This document shows positions 22,664 to 30,635 of a stretch of 30,998 nt of DNA, piece by piece (position 1 is the first letter of the stretch; each line of letters begins with the position of its first letter). Location: positions 1 through 30,998 of the IMG/VR virus record IMGVR_UViG_3300048587_000976; one strand, given 5' to 3'. The notes beneath the pieces are model-generated. The model had not been told where the DNA came from and did no database searches. It saw only the letters and a list, made by a program, of their open reading frames with translations. The position numbers were made by a program, and so were the translations under genes. Source of the stretch: a virus.

Positions 22664-24490
22664 TCACGGCGCGCGCCGCTTGGTCACCTGCACTGACAGC
22701 GTCGCCGATCCGAGATCGAAGGTGGCCGGCGAGATGTTCCTGGCCATGACGCGGACGGTGTTGTTGGACCAAGCCGCGGCGTCGAGTTCGACGAAGCGCG
22801 TCGACGAGGCGAGCGCCGCATGGGCAAGGTCCCCCTGCCGTGCGCCGGGGACCGTGACATCGAGCAGGCTGGTCGCGCCGGGCGCCCAGTTGGGCAGATC
22901 CCACGCTACCTCCGCCGCAAACTCCCGCTGTCCGACCGGCAGGATTGGCGTGCCGCAGAGCAGCGCCGGTGAGGCCTCCGGCAGGCCGTATAGCCTGACA
23001 GCCTCGACCTCGATCTGCCCGTCGAAGCCGACGATGCCGATCTGCGCGAAGGCGACGCCGGGCCCGAGCCGCACCGTCATGCGCTTGTTCAGGGAGGCGT
23101 CGGCCATGGCGGCACCGCCGGTCCAGGCCTTGGACGGGATGTTCCACAGCAGCGTGGTGATCGAGGCCAGCGCGTCACCGGCGACGTTCTCGCGGACGTT
23201 CATCGCCGCATCGAAGCAACGCACGAAGACCCGTCCGCCATCCGCCCCGCCGACGAGGGAATGGACCAGCGCGAACTCCTTCGCCTGCCCGCACTCCACC
23301 ACGAAGGCCAACCCCCGCTGCGCGGCGAGCAACAGCCCACGCCCGGTCGGCGTGATGTCGTCCAGCCCGTTGAAGGACAGGCCGGCGAGGGTGGTGGCGC
23401 TGGTCGTCGAGGTGGCGACCACCGCCAGCCCCTCGACGCCGATCTCGGTCGCGCTGTGGCGGAAGGCCGCGGCCCGGACATTGGGCACCGCCCCGAGCAG
23501 CCGCAGATGCCGCGAGGCGGGCGCCCGATGGCGGTTGAGCACGGTGTTGCCGCAGCGGGTGGCGGTCGCGGTGTAGTCGATGCTGACCTGGTAGGTGTTG
23601 GACCAGGCGACCTCGTACTCGCAATCCTGCGCCGCGGCGGTGTGCCGAGCGACGATCGGCGAGCAGGCCTCCATGCGCAGCGCCCGGCCGATGATGGCCG
23701 AGCCGCTGGTCTCGTTGAGGAAGGGGATGGCGACGTTGGGATCGAGCTGCCGCAGCTCGAAATTCGGCGCATCGAATACGTGCCGGTTGTGGTTGGAGTA
23801 GGCCCCGTCCGCCTTGGACAGCCGGATCCCGAAGCGGTCGATCGAGGGATTGATCCCGGTCGCGATCGCGAAGTGGCCGCCATAGTAGCGGATGGAGGTG
23901 TTCCAGGCGGTCGCGGTGGCGCAGCGGATGTCGAGGCCGATCCTATTGTTGAGGATGCGCCCGAGATGGAAGGTACTGTCCTCGACGCCGCGGCCGTCGC
24001 CGAGCGTCCGCATGCCGATGGTGAAGCCCGAGACCAGGCGCAGCTCGACCACGGAGGCGTCGATGTTGCGCACCAGGATGCCGATATCGGCCTCGTCGAG
24101 CCAGTCGGACTGGGTCTGCCGGGTGACCTGCAGCCCGGCATAGTGCTTCTCGCCGTTGCGGACGGCGCCGCCATCGCCGAGCGTCAGGACGGTGGCCGGG
24201 GCGGTGCCGGTGTAGCGAAGCACCCCGTGCATGATGAGGCCGCGGGCGCCGCCGCCGAGGACCACGCCGGCGGCGACGTTCCAGGTGCCGGGCGGGATGA
24301 CGGCGAACTTCCCATCCGCCGCGGCACGATCGAAGGCGCCCTGGATCGCGGCACGATCATCGGCGACGCCATCGCCGAGACCGCCGAAGTCGGCGGGCAG
24401 CACCGTCTCGCGGTCGCGCAGGTACTTGGCGAGATCGGTCTTGCTGACCGCGGTGTCGAGCACCAGCAGGTCATCGATGCGGGCGGGCAT
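22664..24490 (-). CDS. Phage tail fibre/spike with pectate-lyase-type beta-helix
   Basis: A 608-residue protein, last gene of the tail module. Residues about 33-60 ('PADFGGLGDGVADDRAAIQGAFDRA') are the usual opening of pectate-lyase-3 type beta-helix domains in tail spikes, followed by 'GKFAVIPPGTWNV'. The remainder is strand-rich and ends in a domain resembling a receptor-binding head ('LDVTVPGARQGDLAHAAL'). The N-terminal 30 residues ('RIDDLLVLDTAVSKTDLAKYLRD') may attach it to the tail tip. Such proteins bind and sometimes cleave surface polysaccharide, determining host range. GGAG lies eight bases before the ATG, and only 15 bases separate it from the gpJ-like gene. Confidence 0.78.
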   Translation of the reverse strand: MPARIDDLLVLDTAVSKTDLAKYLRDRETVLPADFGGLGDGVADDRAAIQGAFDRAAADGKFAVIPPGTWNVAAGVVLGGGARGLIMHGVLRYTGTAPATVLTLGDGGAVRNGEKHYAGLQVTRQTQSDWLDEADIGILVRNIDASVVELRLVSGFTIGMRTLGDGRGVEDSTFHLGRILNNRIGLDIRCATATAWNTSIRYYGGHFAIATGINPSIDRFGIRLSKADGAYSNHNRHVFDAPNFELRQLDPNVAIPFLNETSGSAIIGRALRMEACSPIVARHTAAAQDCEYEVAWSNTYQVSIDYTATATRCGNTVLNRHRAPASRHLRLLGAVPNVRAAAFRHSATEIGVEGLAVVATSTTSATTLAGLSFNGLDDITPTGRGLLLAAQRGLAFVVECGQAKEFALVHSLVGGADGGRVFVRCFDAAMNVRENVAGDALASITTLLWNIPSKAWTGGAAMADASLNKRMTVRLGPGVAFAQIGIVGFDGQIEVEAVRLYGLPEASPALLCGTPILPVGQREFAAEVAWDLPNWAPGATSLLDVTVPGARQGDLAHAALASSTRFVELDAAAWSNNTVRVMARNISPATFDLGSATLSVQVTKRRAP

Positions 24491-24505
24491 GGAGGAAGCT
24501 CCAGG

Positions 24506-26512
24506 TCAGAGCGCGATGGCAGAGACCGGCCCGGCCAGGGCCGAGACGTTGCCCTCGGCGGAGACGGCGCGCAGCCAGTACCAGCGGGTGTCGCCGGCAG
24601 TGAGGCCGGTGCGGTCCCAGAAGAGGCTGGTCGGTTCGGCCGCGAGCTTCACGGCGGCGGCCAGGCTGTTGGTGCTCGCCTCGAACACCTGCAGACGGAC
24701 CGCGTCGGACGGGAACCCACCCGAGAGACGGATGCCGCCCACGATGCCGGTGGCCGTGGGCGCCGCCACCGCCGCGGGGACGAGGGCCTGCCGCCAGCCC
24801 GACACTGCCCCGCTGCGCGCCACCGCGCGCACCCGGAAGCCGGTCGGCTCGGCGGTGGGGATGGCGGCCGCCGTGGCACCCAAGGAGCCGCCGTAGCCCT
24901 GCCAGGCCGCCACCGAGGCCGGCAGGAACTCGACCTGGTAGCCGGCAAGATGGGAAGAGCCGACCGCGGCCCAGGACACGGCCAGGACGGCAAAGGCCGT
25001 CGCCTGTGGCGTCTCCACCGCGATGCTGGCGGGTGCTGCGATGACGCCCGGGTTCGGCAGCACCACGGCGGGGTTCGCGCCGGTGGCGCGCTCATCGACC
25101 GCCGGGTTCCAGTCCCACACCGCGGCGTCCTCCTCCTCCAGGGTGAGATCCACACCGCCCTCGGCCGCCAGTGACCAGGCGGTGACCCGCGCCGGGAACG
25201 GCGTCAGCCGGTCGAGCGCCACCATCGCTGCCTCCCAGGGCCGCAGCCGCAGCGCCGAGAGGTTGGCGGGGAAGGCCACGGTGCGCTGGCGGCGGTTGCG
25301 CTCCAGCTCGACCTTCATCAGCCGCTGCACGGTGCTGACCGAGGTGGTGAGTGGGAACTCGAGGTCACGGTAGATCATCTCGCCGCCATCCTGGGCGACG
25401 TAGTTGCTGGCCAGCAGCGGCGGGGCGTCGGTCGGCTGCCAGTTGGCGGCGGGCTCGACATAGACGGCGCGCACCCCGTTGAAGAGATCCCGCCGTGGCC
25501 GCGCGCCCTGGATGGTGACGTCGCCGCGCAGGTCGTCCGAGGTGAGCGTCGCGGCGGGCAGCGCCGGCGCGCCGGCATGGATGAAGAACCGCCCGCCGGA
25601 GACCACCAGCGCGCCCGCCATGGCGGCGGCGAGCTTGCGGGTGATGGCGATCTTGCCCTCGGCGAGGGACAGTACGCCGTTGGCCGTGTAGCGGCGCTCG
25701 TAGACCCCGGCCCGAGTGCCGACCAGTTCGTCGCAGATGTTGGCGGCGGCGATCAACGCGGGGATGTCGATGTCGGACCAGGAGGCGCGCCAGCCGAAGG
25801 GCGCGGTGAGGTACCAGGCGAGCAGCAGGGCGGGATTGTCGGACCAGCCCACACTGCCGGTGCGTGGGTCGAGGATGGTGTCGGCGCCTTCGACGATGGC
25901 GGCGATGTTGGGCGGGCCGGCGGGGAACGCTTCGGCGGTGAGCTTGAGCCGCACCGCGACATAGGCGCGGCCACGGCCGCGATGCTCGCTGGTCCACTGC
26001 CCGGCGGTCTCGGCGATGAGGTTGGCGTTGGCTGCCTGGTCCGAATCGCCGAGATGGCGGTCGATGCGGACCAGCCCGGCGAGCGAGCCGTCGCTCTCGA
26101 CCTTGTCGCCGAGGAAGACCTCGCCGATGGCGCGCACGCGGTGCGCGGCCAGCACGACGACCGAGTAGAAGTAACCGTCCGCGCGGCCCTCATCGTCGGT
26201 CGCCGAATGCAGGAAGACGATGGGGCCGGAGACCTTGCAGCGGCCGAGGACGAACTGGTGCTCGGTGACCGGCTGGCGGAAGGCCTGGGTGCGGCCGGCG
26301 CCGGGCTGGCCGGCGTCGAAGCCGGCGATCGCCGCCGCTTGTGGGCTGAGGCTGGCTGGCTTTTTCTGCTTCTGGGGAAAGACCGACTGGCCGATGGCGG
26401 AGACGATGAAGGCGGCGCCGGCGCCGACCACGGCACCGATGATGCCGCCACCGACGGCGGCGGAGGCGATGCCGGCGGCGGCCACAGCGATGAGCGGCAC
26501 TGCAGCCGGCAT
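24506..26512 (-). CDS. Tail-tip protein (gpJ/host-specificity-like) with fibronectin-like C-terminus
   Basis: A 668-residue tail protein. Residues 1-45 are an alanine/glycine-rich hydrophobic segment ('AAVGGGIIGAVVGAGAAFIVSAIG'), as often found at the start of J-like central tail proteins. The body has 'VFLGDKVESDGSL', 'DNPALLLAWYLTAPFGW' and 'LTSDDLRGDV', typical of the phage tail tip family. The last 170 residues resemble one or two fibronectin type III domains ('ASIAVETPQATAFAVLAVSW', 'HLAGYQVEF', 'RWYWLRAVSAEGNVS'). The ATG at 26510-26512 overlaps the upstream stop (TGATG), so a longer frame starting near 26995 is rejected. It would form the tail tip that contacts the cell surface, together with the downstream fibre. 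Confidence 0.82.
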   Translation of the reverse strand: MPAAVPLIAVAAAGIASAAVGGGIIGAVVGAGAAFIVSAIGQSVFPQKQKKPASLSPQAAAIAGFDAGQPGAGRTQAFRQPVTEHQFVLGRCKVSGPIVFLHSATDDEGRADGYFYSVVVLAAHRVRAIGEVFLGDKVESDGSLAGLVRIDRHLGDSDQAANANLIAETAGQWTSEHRGRGRAYVAVRLKLTAEAFPAGPPNIAAIVEGADTILDPRTGSVGWSDNPALLLAWYLTAPFGWRASWSDIDIPALIAAANICDELVGTRAGVYERRYTANGVLSLAEGKIAITRKLAAAMAGALVVSGGRFFIHAGAPALPAATLTSDDLRGDVTIQGARPRRDLFNGVRAVYVEPAANWQPTDAPPLLASNYVAQDGGEMIYRDLEFPLTTSVSTVQRLMKVELERNRRQRTVAFPANLSALRLRPWEAAMVALDRLTPFPARVTAWSLAAEGGVDLTLEEEDAAVWDWNPAVDERATGANPAVVLPNPGVIAAPASIAVETPQATAFAVLAVSWAAVGSSHLAGYQVEFLPASVAAWQGYGGSLGATAAAIPTAEPTGFRVRAVARSGAVSGWRQALVPAAVAAPTATGIVGGIRLSGGFPSDAVRLQVFEASTNSLAAAVKLAAEPTSLFWDRTGLTAGDTRWYWLRAVSAEGNVSALAGPVSAIAL

Positions 26513-26865
26513 CAGCCAATCCTCCAGGCAGTGGTGCAAGTGGTGAGCGGGGCACGGAGCAGGCCCTTGGACCCGACGAAGGCGGCACGGCCGCCGTCGA
26601 CCACCACGCCGAGCCGCGGCGGATCCCCCGCCAGGACAACATCCCCCGCCCGCGCGAAATTCGGCGGGATGCGCGGGAAGCCCGCGCTGTCGGCCGTCGC
26701 CTCCAGCGAGGGCAGGCTGCGCCAGCCTGGTCGACGACCGGTGCTGGCCTGCACTGCGGCCAGAGCGAACCGCCCGCAGTTCCAGCGATGCGCATCGAAG
26801 GGGCGCGTCTCGACGGCGGCCAGCAGGGCTGCCAGCCGCGCAGGCCAGTCCGGCAATCGGGCCAT
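26512..26865 (-). CDS. Small tail protein, DUF6950/NlpC-P60-like
   Basis: A 117-residue protein encoded between the DUF2163-like and gpJ-like genes, where siphophages and GTAs carry an NlpC/P60-type cell-wall peptidase. 'HRWNCGRFAL' at about residues 26-35 supplies a likely nucleophile Cys30, and 'AGDVVLAGDPPRLGVVVDGGRAAFVG' has the shape of the second half of that fold, with no clear catalytic His ('LGVV' where His is usual). It resembles DUF6950, a family of small phage proteins. It could be a degenerate or divergent peptidase that helps DNA entry, or a purely structural tip protein. Both ends overlap neighbours by one base (TGATG), so it is tightly coupled. Confidence 0.72.
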   Translation of the reverse strand: MARLPDWPARLAALLAAVETRPFDAHRWNCGRFALAAVQASTGRRPGWRSLPSLEATADSAGFPRIPPNFARAGDVVLAGDPPRLGVVVDGGRAAFVGSKGLLRAPLTTCTTAWRIG

Positions 26866-27443
26866 CAGCTGGCCGGCAGCCGAATCTCCGCCTCCTGCAG
26901 GGCGGGGACGAACTCGAAGAAGCGATCGCCCGGATACTCGGCCTGCTGGTCGGCATCGGTGTAGCGGCGCACCTCGGCGCGCTCGAGGTCGACAAGCCTG
27001 CTCTCGCAGGTGAGTGAGATGCGCGGTTCCGCCCCGTCCACCACCTGCATGGTGTCCATTAGCCCGGCCCAGAGCGGAAACGGGTCGGCGACGAAGGCGC
27101 CCTCGGCATCGAGCAGCGCGCCCCATAGCCGCGCCGGGCGCAGCCGGAAGGACTGCTCGGCCAGCGCGATGTCCACCACCTCCTGCGGCACCGGCGACAG
27201 CGTGAGGGTGATGCGCACCGCGCGGAGCTCGGCGGTCTCCTCGATGTCGGAGACCGCACCGATGGTCCCCATGCCCTCGTAGACTGTCCCCGCCCAATTC
27301 AGCGGGCCGAGCCCGGTCCAGGCGCGGATGGGGCCCGAGGCGAAGTCGAGTTCGACCAGGACCACCGGTGTGGCGACCGGCGCGGTCGCTGCGGCGACGG
27401 CCTGGGGCGAGAGCCGCGGCGTAGCGGTGATGCCCTCCGTCAT
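26865..27443 (-). CDS. Tail-tip protein, DUF2163-like
   Basis: A 192-residue phage tail protein. 'PVVLVELDFASGPIRAWTGLGPLNWAGTVYEG' at residues 26-57 and 'RSLVDLERAEVRRYTDADQQAEYPGD' type sequence near the end ('YTDADQQAEYPGDRFFEF') are characteristic of the DUF2163 and related tail components: these match the GTA gene g13 position between the g12-like and peptidase-like proteins. Its ATG overlaps the stop of the upstream 229-aa tail gene (ATGA). It is expected in the tail tip or baseplate hub. Confidence 0.78.
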   Translation of the reverse strand: MTEGITATPRLSPQAVAAATAPVATPVVLVELDFASGPIRAWTGLGPLNWAGTVYEGMGTIGAVSDIEETAELRAVRITLTLSPVPQEVVDIALAEQSFRLRPARLWGALLDAEGAFVADPFPLWAGLMDTMQVVDGAEPRISLTCESRLVDLERAEVRRYTDADQQAEYPGDRFFEFVPALQEAEIRLPAS

Positions 27444-28129
27444 GGCAACACCTCCTCGAGGCGGATGGTGATGGCGGTGAAGCGCCCCGGCCGGGTGGGG
27501 TTGGCGCCCTCGTCGTCGGAGGCGAGGCGCATGGCCACCGTCGGCGTGGTCAGCACCAGCGGCTCGGCCAGCGAGGCGGCGGCGCGCAGCGGCGGGGCGA
27601 TCGGGATGGTCGCCGTGCCGGTACCGGAGGCCACGACACGTTCCGTCGCCATGTAGAGCCTCCCCGCGAGGCCGATATGGTCCCCCGCCCCGACCGCCAC
27701 GGCGTTGGGCCACCAGCCCTGCGTTTGCAGGGAGAGAGCGCCGCGCGCCGCGCCGGCCGCCAGCGACGGCGTGCCGCTCCCCACAACCATCCCCGTCCCA
27801 TCGGTGAAGATGGTGGCGTCCGAGAAGGAATAGGGCCCCGAGGGCACCTCGCCCTGGCTGCGGGGATCGCCGGTGCGGTACTCGCGCCGCCAGTCCCAGA
27901 TGCGGACCGTGTTGGCCGAGCCAGCGAGCGCCGCGAGCAGCCCCTCCAGCACGCCGGCCTGGATGCGGTTGAGGGGATCAAAGCTGGCCTCGGCGATCCA
28001 CCGCGCCCCGTCGCGGCGCAGCACCTGGGTGGCGCGACTGACCGGCGAGACGAAGCGCAGCGTGTTGTGCTGCAGGTAGAAGCTCAGCCGCGACGGCCGC
28101 AGCGCGGCGGGCCAGGCGTATTCGGTCAT
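27440..28129 (-). CDS. Tail protein (position of lambda-L/GTA g12)
   Basis: A 229-residue protein with 'RLSFYLQHNTLRFVSPVSRATQVLRRDGARW' at the start and 'NTVRIWDWRREYRTGD' in the middle. It is encoded directly after the tape measure gene, a place taken by DUF2460-type proteins in GTA-like phages, though the sequence does not clearly match that family. 'FTAITIRLEEVLP' closes it. No enzymatic motif is visible. Structural role in the distal tail is inferred from gene order only. A 15-base gap separates it from the tape measure gene. Confidence 0.72.
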   Translation of the reverse strand: MTEYAWPAALRPSRLSFYLQHNTLRFVSPVSRATQVLRRDGARWIAEASFDPLNRIQAGVLEGLLAALAGSANTVRIWDWRREYRTGDPRSQGEVPSGPYSFSDATIFTDGTGMVVGSGTPSLAAGAARGALSLQTQGWWPNAVAVGAGDHIGLAGRLYMATERVVASGTGTATIPIAPPLRAAASLAEPLVLTTPTVAMRLASDDEGANPTRPGRFTAITIRLEEVLP

Positions 28130-28144
28130 GGCTCGCCCTCCCCG

Positions 28145-30313
28145 CTATCCGCGCACGGTGTCGTAGGCCGCCCCACCGCGGCGGATGGCGTCCAGGGTCA
28201 TGGCCGAGGCTTGGCGGGCAATCTGGCCGGCGAGCAGCCGCAGCCGCGCCTCGACGCCGGCATCGGCCCCGCGCGCATCAATGGTGATGCTGGTGTGGAT
28301 GGTCGGGCCGCCCGGCGCGGTGCCGTTCGGCAGCACTGTGCCGGCCTGGCGCGGCACGAACCATTCCGGCCCGCGCTCGCCGACGACATAGGGCTGGCCG
28401 GCGGCGACCGGCCCGCCCTCGGCGCGGAACAGCCCACCGATCGCTGTTCCGATGGAATCGAGCCAGCTACCGGCGCCCATGCTCGACAGGCCGGCCGAGA
28501 CCGCATCGCCGAGCGGCTCGGTGATGACCTTTCGCGCGAGAATGCGCGTGATGTCCTGCAGCAACCCCTCCAGCACGGAGGAGAACTTCTCGCCCTTGAC
28601 GATCGCGTCCTCGAAGGCGCTGGAGAAGGTCAGGCCCAGCTCCCGCACCACGTCGGAGGTGCGTTCCGCGCCGCGCTGCACACTCTCCTCCGCCCGTTCC
28701 AGCTCCTCCATCGCCGCGACCGCCTCGCGCTGGATGGTCTCATCGGGCACCGCCCGGCCGGCCCGTTCCGCCCGCTCGACCAGGCTGGACAGGCTGGCGA
28801 GGCGGCGCTGGTAGCGCTCATAGGCGGTCTCGTTCTGCTGGATCAGCCGCTCGCGCTCGCGCAGCAGCCCGTTCAGTTCGCGCTCGGCCTCGCGGGCCTC
28901 CCGTGCGCCCTCATTGCTGGCGCGGCGGACGGCGGCGACGCGCGGCTCCAGCCGACGCAGCGCCTCGTCACGCTCCTGAAGTGCGAGGGTCTCGAGGCGG
29001 GTGCGCTCGGCGGCGGTGACGCCGCCGGCGGCCTCGGCCTCGCGCAGCCGGCGGACGCGCTCCTCATACTCCCGGTTGATCCGGAAGCGGTCGTCGAGGT
29101 CGCGGGTGAGCTCCTGGACGTCCTGCGTCGCACGACGACGCCGGGCCTCGGCCGCGGCGGTGGCGGCACTCTCCTGCTCGCTGCGCTGGCGCTCGCCGGC
29201 CGCCTGCTCGCCGCGGGTGATCTCGGCCTGGAGCTCCGTGTATTGCCGGCGCAGCTCCTCCAACCGGGCGGCGCGATCGACCCCGGCCTGCTGCTCGGCC
29301 GCACCGACCAGGCCGGGACGGATGCTGCCGCGGCGGACCGGGGCGGTGAGGCTGGCGCGACCGTCCTGCTGGCTTTCGAGCCGCGCGATCTGGGCCGCCA
29401 GCGCCTCGGCCTGGCGGCGCATGCCGGCGAAGCGTTCCTCCTCGCTGAGCAGGCCCGCGCCCTGGCGGACACCGTCCACGGCGCGGGCGGCGGCTGACAG
29501 CGCGCGGGCCAGCGCGTTGGACAGGCCGATGGCGCGATCGAGCTGGCCGAGGAAGTTCTCGGTCGCTGCCGTCAGCTGCCCGAAGGCGCGGCCGAGGGAG
29601 AGCGGGGCGCGATCGAGCTCGGCGCCGAGCCGCTCGGTGGCGCGCAGCAGGGCGGGAAAGACCCGCTCGGCGGTGAGCTTGCCCTCGGAGCCGAGCTTGC
29701 GCAGCTCGCCGATCGAGACGCCGAGTTCCTTGGCCAGCCCCTCGGCCAGCAACGGCATCGCCTCGAGGATGGAGCGCAGCTCATCGCCCTGCAGCACGCC
29801 CGACGCGAGCGCCTGGGCGAGCTGCAGCGTGGCCGAGGAGATCTCCTGGGTGGAGGCGCCGGAGACAATGGCGACGCGCTGCAGGCCGCCGACCAGGCGG
29901 ACCACCTGGTCGGAGGTGGCGCCGATCTCGCGCGCGGCGATCGAGAAGCGCTGGAAGGCGTCGACGCTCTCGGAAACCGCAACGCCCGTGACCAGCGCAT
30001 TGCGGTACAGCGCCTCATAGACCTGGCCCGCGCGCTCGATCGAGCCGGTCGCGTTCTGCAGGCGGGAGAGGCTCTGCGTCAGCGCGTCGCCGGCTTGCAC
30101 CAGGGCGCGGGCGGCGACCGCAGCCCCGGCGATCTGGATACTGCGCGTGGCGACGTCGAGCAGGTCGAGCGAGCGGGAGGCGCGCTCGGCGCCGCCCTTG
30201 ATCTGGTCGAGGGAGCGCTGGCCGGTCTCGCCGACCTCGCGCAGCCCGGCCTTGACCCGGGCGGCATCGTCCAGCGAGAGGCGGACCGAGACGCGGCGGG
30301 TGGCGTCGGCCAT
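28145..30313 (-). CDS. Phage tail tape measure protein
   Basis: A 722-residue protein that should set tail length and pass through the membrane during DNA delivery. The first 250 residues carry the tape measure N-terminal domain, with the signature stretch 'EAMPLLAEGLAKELGVSIGELRKLGSEGKLTAERVFPALL' split over about residues 180-225. Residues about 285-550 are long, charged coiled coil ('AEALAAQIARLESQQDG', 'RRLREAEAAGGVTAAERTRLE'), and the C-terminus has 'VGERGPEWFVPRQAGTVLPN', a common tail-tape closing motif. ATG 30311-30313 lies one base after the stop of the frameshifted chaperone extension. At 722 residues the tail would be of moderate length, on the usual rule of about 0.15 nm per residue (roughly 100 nm). 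Confidence 0.9.
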   Translation of the reverse strand: MADATRRVSVRLSLDDAARVKAGLREVGETGQRSLDQIKGGAERASRSLDLLDVATRSIQIAGAAVAARALVQAGDALTQSLSRLQNATGSIERAGQVYEALYRNALVTGVAVSESVDAFQRFSIAAREIGATSDQVVRLVGGLQRVAIVSGASTQEISSATLQLAQALASGVLQGDELRSILEAMPLLAEGLAKELGVSIGELRKLGSEGKLTAERVFPALLRATERLGAELDRAPLSLGRAFGQLTAATENFLGQLDRAIGLSNALARALSAAARAVDGVRQGAGLLSEEERFAGMRRQAEALAAQIARLESQQDGRASLTAPVRRGSIRPGLVGAAEQQAGVDRAARLEELRRQYTELQAEITRGEQAAGERQRSEQESAATAAAEARRRRATQDVQELTRDLDDRFRINREYEERVRRLREAEAAGGVTAAERTRLETLALQERDEALRRLEPRVAAVRRASNEGAREAREAERELNGLLRERERLIQQNETAYERYQRRLASLSSLVERAERAGRAVPDETIQREAVAAMEELERAEESVQRGAERTSDVVRELGLTFSSAFEDAIVKGEKFSSVLEGLLQDITRILARKVITEPLGDAVSAGLSSMGAGSWLDSIGTAIGGLFRAEGGPVAAGQPYVVGERGPEWFVPRQAGTVLPNGTAPGGPTIHTSITIDARGADAGVEARLRLLAGQIARQASAMTLDAIRRGGAAYDTVRG

Positions 30314-30314
30314 A

Positions 30315-30635
30315 TCAGGTCGTCTCCCCCTCGCGGCGGGCAGCGGTGCCCTCGGCCATGCCGATGCGGATCGCGAGCAGCAGTTCGGCGGCGAGCCAGC
30401 CGGTGGCGCCGAGTTCGCGCGCCGCAGCCAGCGCGCCGGCGGTGTCGAGGGTCAGGCCGGCCATCGTGACCTCGGCGCAGGCCGTGCCGGCGGCCCAGCA
30501 GGCATGGCCTTCAAGGCTGGCAGGAGCGTGCGAGGCGTAGGGGCAGGCGTCGGCGCAGTCGCGGCCGAGGGCGGCGCAGCCGCGGCAGTACTCGGGCCCG
30601 CGGCCGAAGTGCCAGGCGGCGCGAGCCCTCAGCCG
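30315..30635 (-). CDS. Frameshift extension of the tail assembly chaperone (T part of a G-T fusion)
   Basis: This frame has no start codon (no ATG, GTG or TTG) before the internal ATG at about 30460, yet it is protein-like over 106 codons and ends two bases before the tape measure gene. It begins exactly where a -1 slip at GGGAAAC (30635-30641) would place the ribosome: AAA then CGG CTG AGG. The product has CX2CX6CX3C near its start ('YCRGCAALGRDCADAC'), then a helical tail ('LDTAGALAAARELGATGWLAAEL'). The lambda tail chaperones G and G-T are made this way, and G-T-like proteins in this position bind the tape measure protein. The Cys-rich motif may bind zinc and is unlike lambda T. A small internal start at the ATG giving 49 residues is an alternative. 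Confidence 0.72.
   Translation of the reverse strand, partial: RLRARAAWHFGRGPEYCRGCAALGRDCADACPYASHAPASLEGHACWAAGTACAEVTMAGLTLDTAGALAAARELGATGWLAAELLLAIRIGMAEGTAARREGETT

Noticed and set aside
22530-25174. Long plus-strand frames opposite the fibre and tail-tip genes
   Set aside because: GC-rich antisense frames, low-complexity (Gly/Arg/Asp-rich) translation, no ribosome binding sites; the minus-strand tail genes explain the region.
26512-27297. A 261-aa frame with a longer N-terminus for the small tail protein, and an 829-aa frame for the gpJ-like gene
   Set aside because: In both cases the extra N-terminal part overlaps upstream genes in another frame; TGATG overlaps mark the true starts at 26865 and 26512.
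25577-29497. Plus-strand frames of 478 and 606 aa opposite tail genes
   Set aside because: They are shadow frames of high-GC coding DNA with no family resemblance.
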